Below are positions 9,070-16,148 of a stretch of 62,709 bases of DNA, in pieces (within the stretch, counting starts at the first letter, position 1; each line of letters starts with the position of its first letter). The notes below the pieces were generated by a model. It had not been told where the DNA came from. It searched no databases and saw nothing but the letters and a program-made list of their open reading frames with translations. The stretch is from CAG-964 sp902789345 (GTDB lineage Bacteria > Bacillota > Clostridia > Oscillospirales > Acutalibacteraceae), in the NCBI GenBank assembly GCA_052117325.1, contig JBQKJJ010000015.1; one strand, given 5' to 3'. A program made the translations under genes and the position numbers.

Positions 9070-9939
9070 ATGAGATATAACGGAATTATAGAAGGAACAA
9101 CTGGAGATTTCGATTCAGAAATAAATAAATTAAAAGAAGTGTTTCAAAATGCAGATGCGATTATTGTAGGTGCAGGGGCAGGCTTATCTTCGTCAGCAGG
9201 TTATGATTTTGGTGGAGAACGCCTGCAAAAATATTTTGGCGATTTTGTAGAAAAATATGGAATGAAGGATATGTATACCGGATGTTTTGCAGATTTTGAA
9301 ACAAACGAGGAGCGATGGGCATACTGGTCAAGATGGGCGTGGATTAATCGTTATGAACCGATACCAAAGGATACACATAAAAAATTGCTAAAACTCTTGG
9401 AAGGAAAGGATTATTTTGTCCTGACTACCAACATTGACCATACATTCCAGAGGGCAGGTTTTTCAAAAGAACATCTGTGCTATACACAGGGGGATTTTGG
9501 TCTGTTCCAATGCTCAAAACCATGTCATACAGATACCTATGATAATTATGCAACTCTTCAAAAAATGGTTCGGGAAGAAAAAAATATGTCTGTTCCAACA
9601 GAGCTCATTCCACATTGTCCAAGATGTGGACGGGAAATGGACTTCAATTTATTCTGGGATGACACATTTATCAGAGATAAGGGATGGCATATCGCACATA
9701 AGCGGTATACAGATTATATAGAACAGCATAAAAATGGAAAGGTATTATATTTGGAATTAGGAGTCGGATTTAATTCTCCCGGTGTCATAAAAATTCCATT
9801 TTGGAATATGGCGGCAGAAAACCCGGATGCAGTATTTGCAAGCGTAAATCTTACGTTACCTTGTTACCCGGAAATATTGGAACACAGAAGTATAGTCATT
9901 CAGGATGATATAGACCATGTTATAGAAAATTTGATATAA
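9070..9939 (+). CDS. Sirtuin of the class-M-like type
   Basis: A 289-residue SIR2 protein. NAD-binding motifs are GAGAGLSSSAG (34-44) and TTNIDH (119-124). Zinc-type cysteines occur at C148, C152, C183 and C186. Where deacetylase sirtuins have the catalytic His-Gly, this protein has TQGDFG (139-144), with Gln140 in the His position. That substitution, with the long GGERLQKYFGDFVEKYG insert, fits the SirTM group, described as protein ADP-ribosyltransferases. SirTM genes are normally linked to a macrodomain and lipoyl-carrier GcvH; neither is present here. The group assignment comes from memory of motifs, not a search. It lies in the redox cluster, 26 bases after the Mrp gene. Confidence 0.82.
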   Translation: MRYNGIIEGTTGDFDSEINKLKEVFQNADAIIVGAGAGLSSSAGYDFGGERLQKYFGDFVEKYGMKDMYTGCFADFETNEERWAYWSRWAWINRYEPIPKDTHKKLLKLLEGKDYFVLTTNIDHTFQRAGFSKEHLCYTQGDFGLFQCSKPCHTDTYDNYATLQKMVREEKNMSVPTELIPHCPRCGREMDFNLFWDDTFIRDKGWHIAHKRYTDYIEQHKNGKVLYLELGVGFNSPGVIKIPFWNMAAENPDAVFASVNLTLPCYPEILEHRSIVIQDDIDHVIENLI

Positions 9940-9968
9940 TATCTTCATATACAGGAGGTGAATGAAGC

Positions 9969-10178
9969 ATGAAAGCACATAAATATTGGTCAATCGGAGC
10001 AGTGGTTACAATGGCTGGAACCTTTTATACCGGATATAAGGGGTTAAAGGCGGCACACAAATACTTTGCGTTTGGTTCATTGATATGCATGATTATGGCA
10101 GTTTATTCCGGTCATAAAATGATTTCAGGGAATAAGAAAGCAAGAAAACAGACGGAAGTGAAAGAAGTGGAGGAATAA
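9969..10178 (+). CDS. Small two-helix membrane protein
   Basis: A 69-residue protein with two hydrophobic segments (~residues 7-25 and 34-50), each followed by a basic stretch, and a charged C-terminal tail (KKARKQTEVKEVEE). It is similar to a small conserved clostridial membrane family (possibly DUF6219). AGGAGGTGAATGAAGC gives a strong start. It stands four bases before the peroxiredoxin gene, implying co-translation and possibly membrane recruitment or heme/quinone-linked redox. Function unknown. Confidence 0.6.
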   Translation: MKAHKYWSIGAVVTMAGTFYTGYKGLKAAHKYFAFGSLICMIMAVYSGHKMISGNKKARKQTEVKEVEE

Positions 10179-10181
10179 CGG

Positions 10182-10637
10182 ATGTTAGAAGTAGGAACAA
10201 AAGCACCGGACTTTGAATTGCCGGATCAGAATGGAGAAATACATAAATTAAGCGATTACGCAGGTAAAAAAGTGATTTTATATTTTTATCCAAAGGATAA
10301 CACGGCAGGCTGTACAAAGCAGGCATGTGGTTTTTCAGAGCGTTATCCTCAATTCACCGAGAAAGGAGCAGTTGTTCTTGGGGTGAGTAAGGATTCTGTA
10401 GCCTCTCACAAGAGATTTGAGGAAAAATATGGATTGGCATTTACACTTTTGGCAGATCCGGATTGCAAGGTGATCGAAGCGTATGATGTATGGAAAGAAA
10501 AGAAAAACTATGGAAAAGTCTCTATGGGCGTGGTAAGAACCACATATCTTATTGACGAGCAAGGAATCATTATAAAGGCAAATGATAAAGTCAAGGCGGC
10601 AGATGATCCTGAAAATATGCTTAAGGAATTGGCATAA
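10182..10637 (+). CDS. bcp: Bcp-type thiol peroxidase (peroxiredoxin)
   Basis: A 151-residue atypical two-Cys peroxiredoxin that reduces hydrogen peroxide and organic hydroperoxides with thioredoxin. The peroxidatic Cys44 and resolving Cys49 are in DNTAGCTKQACGF, and FYPKD precedes them as in the family. Length and motifs are complete. The gene overlaps the start of yaaA (TAATGA), so both are translated together. Its place upstream of perR and the rubrerythrin genes fits a peroxide-defence role in the cytoplasm. Confidence 0.93.
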   Translation: MLEVGTKAPDFELPDQNGEIHKLSDYAGKKVILYFYPKDNTAGCTKQACGFSERYPQFTEKGAVVLGVSKDSVASHKRFEEKYGLAFTLLADPDCKVIEAYDVWKEKKNYGKVSMGVVRTTYLIDEQGIIIKANDKVKAADDPENMLKELA

Positions 10638-11389
10638 TGAAGATTATTTTATCACCTGCAAAAAAGATGATTGTAGATACCGATAACTTAGCACCGGTTG
10701 AACTGCCTGTCTATATTGATAAGACAGCAGAAGTATTAAACTGGCTGAAAAGCAAATCAAAAGAAGAACTGAAAGCTATCTGGAAATGTAATGACAAGAT
10801 TGCAGAACAAAATTTCAACAGATTGGGAAATATGAACCTTTATCAGATGCTCACTCCGGCTGTCTTATCATATGAAGGAATTGCTTTTCAATATATGGCA
10901 CCATCTGTGTTTGAAGATATGCAGTTTGAGTATGTTCAAAATCATTTGAGGATATTGTCTGCATTTTATGGTGTTCTGAAACCAATGGATGGTGTGACAC
11001 CTTATCGTTTAGAAATGCAGGCAAAGGTCAGGATTGGAGATGCCAAAAATCTGTATGAGTACTGGGGTGACTTCTTATACCGCTCAGTAATCGATGACAG
11101 CAGGATTATCATTAATCTTGCATCAAAAGAATACTCAAAATGTATAGAAAAGTATCTGACACCACAGGACAGGTATATTACGATTACATTTTGTGAAGCT
11201 TCTGGAGATAAAATGGTAACAAAAGGTACATATGCCAAGATAGCTCGTGGTGAAATGGTAAGATTCATGGCAGAAAATAATATTGAGAATCCGGTGGAGA
11301 TTCAGAAATTTGACAGACTTGGATATTCATTGCGGTCTGATTTATCATCAGATACTGAATATGTTTTTGAACGAAAAATAGAATATTGA
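10637..11389 (+). CDS. yaaA: YaaA family peroxide-stress protein
   Basis: A 250-residue member of the YaaA/DUF328 family, beginning MKIILSPAKKM as family members do and carrying the conserved YRLEMQAK and FCEASGDKMVTKGTYAKIARGE regions. In E. coli YaaA limits intracellular iron during hydrogen peroxide stress and binds DNA. Coupled with bcp by a four-base overlap and followed by an intrinsic terminator, so it closes the first redox transcript. Confidence 0.92.
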   Translation: MKIILSPAKKMIVDTDNLAPVELPVYIDKTAEVLNWLKSKSKEELKAIWKCNDKIAEQNFNRLGNMNLYQMLTPAVLSYEGIAFQYMAPSVFEDMQFEYVQNHLRILSAFYGVLKPMDGVTPYRLEMQAKVRIGDAKNLYEYWGDFLYRSVIDDSRIIINLASKEYSKCIEKYLTPQDRYITITFCEASGDKMVTKGTYAKIARGEMVRFMAENNIENPVEIQKFDRLGYSLRSDLSSDTEYVFERKIEY

Positions 11390-11399
11390 TTTAGATTAA

Positions 11400-11425
11400 A
11401 GATGCTCAGTGTGGGCATCTTTTTA
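11400..11425 (+). terminator. Intrinsic terminator after yaaA
   Basis: The stem AGATGC/GCATCT (11400-11405 with 11415-11420) is followed by a run of five T. It separates the bcp-yaaA unit from the perR promoter. Confidence 0.8.
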
Positions 11426-11452
11426 TAATAATGAGAATTGTTACTAATTTTA

Positions 11453-11494
11453 TTGACAAGATAACAATACTGGTATATAATTCTTACTAAGAAT
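11453..11494 (+). promoter_or_regulatory. perR promoter with PerR/Fur box
   Basis: TTGACA (11453-11458) and TATAAT (11476-11481) are separated by 17 bases, a consensus sigma-A promoter. A perfect 7-1-7 inverted repeat, ATTCTTACTAAGAAT (11480-11494), overlaps the -10 and the start of transcription, as expected of a Fur/PerR operator. The PerR encoded just downstream probably represses this unit. Confidence 0.85.
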
Positions 11495-11515
11495 TAATCC
11501 TAATAAGGAGGACGA

Positions 11516-11923
11516 ATGACAAGCAGAAGAAATACCATTCAAAAAGATCTTGTAAGAAATGCCGTATACGAAATGAGAAGACATGTTACAGCGAATGAAG
11601 TGTATGATTTTATAAAAGAAGCATATCCTACAATCGGAAAAGGAACTGTATATAGAAATCTTGATATATTGGTAGAGGAGGGTGCGTTAAGGAAGGTTGA
11701 AGTTCCGGATGGACCGAACCGATTTGATTTTACATTGAAAAATCATTACTATGTAAGATGTATAAAGTGCAGTGAGATTTTTGATGTGGATATGGATGAA
11801 ATACCGGATTTGCTGGAAATAATTCATAACACTCATGGAATTGAATTTTTGGATTATGATATTTCATTTAAAGGCATTTGCCCGAAATGCAGGGAGAAGG
11901 TAAAGGAGGAAAAGAATGGATAG
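11516..11923 (+). CDS. perR: Fur family peroxide-sensing repressor (PerR-like)
   Basis: A 135-residue Fur-family repressor. The winged helix spans ~1-80, with VTANEVYDFIKEAYPTIGKGTVYRNLDIL as the recognition region. Two CxxC pairs (CIKC near residue 83 and CPKC near residue 122) form the structural zinc site. The metal-sensing stretch reads KNHYYVRC, shorter in His than Bacillus PerR. Start at 11516 follows AAGGAGGACGA. It overlaps the next gene by eight bases, so the repressor and the rubrerythrin fusion are made from one transcript. Assignment to PerR rather than Fur rests on the peroxide-defence context. Confidence 0.87.
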   Translation: MTSRRNTIQKDLVRNAVYEMRRHVTANEVYDFIKEAYPTIGKGTVYRNLDILVEEGALRKVEVPDGPNRFDFTLKNHYYVRCIKCSEIFDVDMDEIPDLLEIIHNTHGIEFLDYDISFKGICPKCREKVKEEKNG

Positions 11924-13097
11924 GAAAGCAATGTATAAGTTGAGTTATGGATTATTTGTACTGACTGCCAAGGAAGATGAAAAAGACAATGGATGTATTA
12001 TTAATACAGCCATTCAGGCAGCTTCAGAACCGAACCAGTTAAGTATCTGCGTCAACAAAGCAAATTACACACATGACATGATTCAGAGAACTGGAAAATT
12101 CACAGTATCAGTCTTAAGTCAGAAGGCACAGTTTGAATTGTTCAAACATTTTGGCTTCCAATCAGGAAGGGATACCAATAAATTTGAAGCATTTGAAAAG
12201 TGTGCCAGAGGCACAAATGGTATTTATTATATTACAGAAGGTACAAATGCATACATTTCTGTAACAGTTAATAAAACAGAGGATTTAGGCTCACATACGA
12301 TGTTTATCGGTGAGATAACAGATATGGAGATTTTAAGTAATGTTCCTTCAGTCACATATGATTATTACCAGAATAATATTAAGCCAAAGCCACAGGCAGT
12401 TGGAAAAACCGAGGATGGACAGACAATATGGCGTTGCAGAATCTGCGGATATGAATATGTAGGAGAAGAATTACCGGACGATTTTATATGTCCTTTATGT
12501 AAGCACCCGGCATCAGATTTTGAAAAAGTAGTAAAGAAAACGGAGGTAAAAGAGATGGCAGCAAACAAATACGCAGGAACACAGACAGAGAAAAATTTAC
12601 AGGAGGCATTTGCAGGAGAATCACAGGCAAGAAATAAGTATACTTATTTTGCATCTGTAGCAAAAAAGGAAGGCTATGAGCAGATGGCTGCATTATTTTT
12701 AAAGACCGCAGATAACGAGAAAGAACATGCAAAGATGTGGTTCAAGGAATTAGCAGGAATTGGTGATACAAAGGAAAATCTTGCGGCAGCGGCAGAAGGC
12801 GAAAATTACGAGTGGACAGATATGTATGAAGGCTTTGCAAAAACAGCTGAGGAAGAAGGCTTCCCAGAGCTTGCAGCAAAATTCAGGGCAGTAGGAGAGA
12901 TTGAGAAGCATCATGAAGAAAGATATCGTGCACTTCTCAAGAACATTGAAACTGCACAGGTATTTGAAAAGAGCGAAGTTAAGGTGTGGGAATGCCGTAA
13001 CTGTGGACATATCGTAGTAGGAACAAAGGCTCCTGAGGTATGTCCGGTATGTAATCATCCACAGAGCTATTTTGAAGTACATGAAGAGAATTATTAA
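11916..13097 (+). CDS. Flavoprotein-rubredoxin-rubrerythrin fusion
   Basis: A 393-residue redox protein with three parts. Residues 1-~155 are a flavin-reductase-like FMN domain. Residues 171-205 are a rubredoxin (C174, C177, C192, C195). Residues 214-393 are a complete rubrerythrin, a diiron four-helix domain with ExxH pairs (DNEKEHAKM, EIEKHHEER) and a terminal rubredoxin (C360, C363, C376, C379). The first two parts equal the high-molecular-weight rubredoxin of anaerobes, which feeds electrons to oxygen or peroxide reductases, so the fusion would place donor and peroxidase on one chain. CGGAGGTAAAAGAG precedes an in-frame ATG at 12555 at the joint, so free rubrerythrin could also be produced. 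Confidence 0.92.
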   Translation: MDRKAMYKLSYGLFVLTAKEDEKDNGCIINTAIQAASEPNQLSICVNKANYTHDMIQRTGKFTVSVLSQKAQFELFKHFGFQSGRDTNKFEAFEKCARGTNGIYYITEGTNAYISVTVNKTEDLGSHTMFIGEITDMEILSNVPSVTYDYYQNNIKPKPQAVGKTEDGQTIWRCRICGYEYVGEELPDDFICPLCKHPASDFEKVVKKTEVKEMAANKYAGTQTEKNLQEAFAGESQARNKYTYFASVAKKEGYEQMAALFLKTADNEKEHAKMWFKELAGIGDTKENLAAAAEGENYEWTDMYEGFAKTAEEEGFPELAAKFRAVGEIEKHHEERYRALLKNIETAQVFEKSEVKVWECRNCGHIVVGTKAPEVCPVCNHPQSYFEVHEENY

Positions 13098-13124
13098 GGA
13101 GATGAGATTATTACGAAGAAGCAA

Positions 13125-14069
13125 ATGATTAATTCTAAAAAAGCAGTAATGATAGGCTGTGGCTTTGTTGGTTCTGCATCTGTATTTGCTCTTATGCAGA
13201 GTGGCTTGTTTACAGAGATTGTCCTTATTGATGCAGACAAGAACAAGGCAGAGGGAGAAGCGATGGATATCAGTCATGGTATTCCGTTTGCCAGTCCGAT
13301 GAAGATATATGCCGGAGATTATGATGACGTGGCTGATGCTGCAATAGTTATCATATCTGCAGGAGCAGGGCAAAAACCGGGAGAGACTAGGCTTGATCTA
13401 GTGAATAAAAATGTAGCAATATTTAAATCAATCATTCCTGAAATAGCAAAGAGAAATTTTGCAGGTATCATGCTTGTAGTAGCGAATCCGGTAGATATTT
13501 TGACACAGGTAGCCATAAAGTTATCAGGACTTCCGGAAAACAGGGTTATTGGATCGGGTACAGTGTTAGACAGTGCACGATTAAGATACAAGCTTGGTGA
13601 GCATTTATCTGTTGACAGCAGGAGTGTTCATGCATTTATAGTAGGTGAGCATGGAGACAGCGAAGTTGTAGCATGGTCATCAGCCAATGTATCCGGTGTT
13701 CCATTGAGTGAAATGTGTGAAATGCGTGGACATTACAAGCACAAGGAAAACACGGCAGAGATAGCTACAGCAGTCAAGAACAGTGCTTATGAAATAATAA
13801 ATAAAAAGCACGCTACATATTATGGAATTGCAATGTCTGTAAAAAAAATCTGCGAAGTGATTATGAGAGATGAAAAATCAATACTTCCTGTATCACACAT
13901 GATTCATGGAGTATATGATATTGACGGAGTATCGTTAAGTATGCCGGCTATTGTAGGTGCAGATGGTATTGAGTCTGATATTCCTATTAATTTAAGTGGT
14001 GAGGAAGCGTTAAAGCTTAAAGAATCCGCAGATTCTTTGAAAAAGATTATAGAGACAATTGAATTATAA
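13125..14069 (+). CDS. ldh: L-lactate dehydrogenase
   Basis: A 314-residue NAD-dependent lactate dehydrogenase. It has a Rossmann glycine motif (GCGFVGSA), NPVDI, a GSGTVLDSARLR substrate region (the catalytic Arg) and the active-site GEHGDSEV. It regenerates NAD by reducing pyruvate; here it probably supplies redox balance when oxygen blocks pyruvate-ferredoxin metabolism. The AAGGAG site lies 23 bases before the ATG at 13125. An in-frame ATT codon at 13110 sits at ideal spacing, so translation may begin there and add ITKKQ. It is co-oriented with the redox genes, 27 bases after the rubrerythrin fusion. Confidence 0.92.
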   Translation: MINSKKAVMIGCGFVGSASVFALMQSGLFTEIVLIDADKNKAEGEAMDISHGIPFASPMKIYAGDYDDVADAAIVIISAGAGQKPGETRLDLVNKNVAIFKSIIPEIAKRNFAGIMLVVANPVDILTQVAIKLSGLPENRVIGSGTVLDSARLRYKLGEHLSVDSRSVHAFIVGEHGDSEVVAWSSANVSGVPLSEMCEMRGHYKHKENTAEIATAVKNSAYEIINKKHATYYGIAMSVKKICEVIMRDEKSILPVSHMIHGVYDIDGVSLSMPAIVGADGIESDIPINLSGEEALKLKESADSLKKIIETIEL

Positions 14070-14096
14070 ATTTTACACATGGAAGGAGATAAAAGC

Positions 14097-14471
14097 ATGG
14101 AAGTAAAGTATTATATATGTAAGCATTGTGGAAACATTGTTGAAAAGGTAAAGGATAAGGGTGTGCCTGTAATTTGTTGCGGAGAACCTATGCAGGAATT
14201 AAAAGCCGGAGTGACAGATGCTGCTGTTGAGAAGCATATACCTGTATATACAGTGGAAGGCAGTCATGTTCATGTCGTGGTTGGAGAGACAAAACATCCA
14301 ATGCTTGAAGAGCATTTCATTGAGTGGATTACATTAAATACAAACCAGGGAATATACAGAAAACAGTTAAATCCAGGGCAGGAGCCGGTAGCAGATTTTT
14401 GTATTTGCGATGGTGAACAGGTAGAAGAAGTATATGCATATTGTAACCTGCATGGATTATGGAAATGCTAA
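14097..14471 (+). CDS. dfx: Desulfoferrodoxin (superoxide reductase)
   Basis: A 124-residue superoxide reductase. The N-terminal desulforedoxin centre uses C8, C11, C27 and C28. The catalytic centre has the EKHIP motif (Glu45, Lys46, His47), His67, His73, Cys116 and His119. It reduces superoxide to hydrogen peroxide using electrons from rubredoxin, which is encoded directly downstream. I start at 14097 because GGAAGGAGATAAAAGC is placed correctly for it; the in-frame ATG at 14079 lies before that site. Confidence 0.95.
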   Translation: MEVKYYICKHCGNIVEKVKDKGVPVICCGEPMQELKAGVTDAAVEKHIPVYTVEGSHVHVVVGETKHPMLEEHFIEWITLNTNQGIYRKQLNPGQEPVADFCICDGEQVEEVYAYCNLHGLWKC

Positions 14472-14561
14472 AAGCATTTATACATATTAAGATTACAGAA
14501 CAACACAAATATAACAGTAATAAAGACTGTGTATTAATATATTTACAAGGAGGAACAACAA

Positions 14562-14720
14562 ATGAAATACGTATGTGATGTTTGCGGATGGGAATACGAT
14601 GAGGAGAAGGGCTATCCAGAAGGTGGTATTGCACCTGGTACAAAGTGGGAGGATATTCCGGAAGATTTTGAATGTCCGTTATGCTCTGTAGGCAAAGACC
14701 AGTTTTCAAAGGCTGAATAA
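14562..14720 (+). CDS. Rubredoxin
   Basis: A 52-residue rubredoxin with two iron-binding pairs, CDVCGW (C5, C8) and CPLC (C38, C41), and the GYPEGGIAPGTKWEDIP core. Start at 14562 follows AAGGAGGAACAACAA. It is the electron donor expected for the superoxide reductase upstream and the rubrerythrin fusion. The 90-base gap before it holds no clear promoter, so it probably belongs to the same transcript. Confidence 0.95.
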   Translation: MKYVCDVCGWEYDEEKGYPEGGIAPGTKWEDIPEDFECPLCSVGKDQFSKAE

Positions 14721-14741
14721 AAATGAAAGCAGGACTAATGG

Positions 14742-15140
14742 ATGTATGAAATGAAACCAGAATATTATATCGGCATAGATATGATAGACGAAGAACACAA
14801 GCAGTTGTTTAAATATGCAGATGAGGCATATGAACTGCTTCATGATGAGTATACACCGGATAAATATGATAGGATTGATATAATATTAGAAAATCTTCGA
14901 AATTATACAGTAAAACACTTTACTGATGAAGAGCAGTATATGGAATCTATTAATTATAAGAAGTTATTTACACAGAAAGTTCAACATCAGGAATTTATAC
15001 ACAAACTTGATGAATTTATGGAGCATCATAATGATGAGATAGAAGATCAGGATGAACAGATTATGGGAATTTTAAAATATCTCACAGAGTGGTTAGTTAA
15101 TCACATTCTGTATGTCGATGGTCAAATTCCAAAAGGCTGA
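14742..15140 (+). CDS. Bacteriohemerythrin
   Basis: A 132-residue single-domain hemerythrin. All diiron ligands are present: His19, the H59-xxx-E63 pair (HFTDE), His82 and His87 (HQEFIH), and the H121-xxxx-D126 pair (HILYVD). It binds oxygen reversibly in the cytoplasm and in anaerobes may sense or deliver oxygen to detoxifying enzymes. It is the last gene of the redox cluster, 22 bases after rubredoxin. A weak hairpin (AAGAAT/ATTCTT at 15147-15165 with four T) may terminate the transcript. Confidence 0.93.
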   Translation: MYEMKPEYYIGIDMIDEEHKQLFKYADEAYELLHDEYTPDKYDRIDIILENLRNYTVKHFTDEEQYMESINYKKLFTQKVQHQEFIHKLDEFMEHHNDEIEDQDEQIMGILKYLTEWLVNHILYVDGQIPKG

Positions 15141-15150
15141 TATAGTAAGA

Positions 15151-15207
15151 ATGGCTGTTATTCTTTTGGGAGTAGCAGCTTTTTTCTATTTTGAATATAA
15201 AATCTGA
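15151..15207 (+). other. 18-codon hydrophobic ORF at the island junction
   Basis: A very short frame, MAVILLGVAAFFYFEYKI, opens 11 bases after the hemerythrin stop and looks like the start of a membrane protein. It has no good ribosome-binding site and overlaps the weak terminator hairpin. It is most likely a gene remnant at the right end of the redox island, just before the beheaded aldo/keto reductase. Confidence 0.3.
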
Positions 15208-15220
15208 CATCTACACTTGA

Positions 15221-15924
15221 CAATATGCTTACGAAGAGGGCGTAGGCAATGCTATTGCCAAGTGCGGCGTTCCGAGAGAGGAGCTTTTTATTACCACAAA
15301 GGTTTGGATTAGCAATGCAGGCTACGAAAAGGCAAAAGCATCTATTGAAGAATCTTTAAAAAAGCTAAAAACAGATTATGTGGATTTACTGCTTATACAT
15401 CAGCCTTTTGGCGATTATTACGGAACCTACCGAGCTATGGAGGAGGCAGTAAAAAACGGTAAAGCTCGTTCAATAGGTGTATCTAATTTTTACCCTGACC
15501 GCTATCTGGATATTGTTCATTTTGCGAATATTAAGCCTGCCGTAAATCAGGTTGAAACACATATATTCCAACAACAAAAGGTTGCTAAGGAATATATGAA
15601 AAAGTACGGTACACACAAATTATGTCTTGGGGACCGTTTGCCGAGGGCAAAAACGACTACTTTAACACACCTGCCCTTAAAGAAATCGGCGAAAAATACG
15701 GAAAAACCCCGGCACAGGTTGCTTTGCGCTTTTTACTGCAAAGCGATGTAGTAGTAATACCAAAGTCAGTACACAAAAACCGTATGGAAGAAAACTTTAA
15801 TGTTTTTGATTTTCAGCTTACAGCCGAAGAAATGAAACGCCTTGAAGCCCTTGACACAGAAAAGAGTCTGTTCTTCTCCCACTATGACCCGAAAATCGTA
15901 GAGTGGCTGACATCAATGGCATAA
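15221..15924 (+). pseudogene. Aldo/keto reductase, 5'-truncated and frameshifted
   Basis: The protein matches the 2,5-diketo-D-gluconate reductase-like family from EEGVGNAIAKCGVPREELF onward, through LLLIHQPFGDYYG, SIGVSNFYPDR and IPKSVHKNRMEENF. About 45 N-terminal residues, including the substrate-binding strand and the catalytic Asp/Tyr region, are missing where the sequence becomes that of the island. A second lesion is an extra CA in the ACACAC run at 15611-15616. Removing it joins KKYGTQ to IMSWGPFAEGK. The gene cannot make a functional enzyme. Its codon choice resembles the genes to the right, so it marks the edge of the resident chromosome. Confidence 0.88.
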
Positions 15925-15955
15925 TTTATCTGTATATTGGTTTGCAATTATTAGT

Positions 15956-16034
15956 GGCTCTATAATAAATGTTGGGGGTAAGGAAAAAAGCCTTTTTCTT
16001 TTTGAGGTTTTACCCCAACTATTGTCACAGAGCC
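15956..16034. mobile_element. 79-bp MITE with 8-bp target duplication
   Basis: Imperfect terminal inverted repeats begin GGCTCT and reach GTTGGGG (15956-15977 against 16013-16034). They are flanked on both sides by the identical octamer TTATTAGT (15948-15955 and 16035-16042). The interior is a T/A-rich spacer with no coding capacity. An 8-bp duplication and ends of this form recall the ISL3 family, so it may be moved in trans by such a transposase. The family link is from memory. Confidence 0.75.
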
Positions 16035-16083
16035 TTATTAGTTACAAAATTGAATAATACTTAATACACATTTATATAATGAA

Positions 16084-16120
16084 TTACCCCTGCCGCATTT
16101 TTTACGGCAGGGGTAAACTT
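16084..16120. terminator. Bidirectional terminator
   Basis: TTACCCCTGCCG (16084-16095) pairs perfectly with CGGCAGGGGTAA (16105-16116). There is an A/T-rich loop and T-runs on both sides. It lies between the convergent aldo/keto reductase remnant and the metal ATPase gene. Confidence 0.85.
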
Positions 16121-16148
16121 TTATCTAAGGCAATGCCTTTATTTTTTA

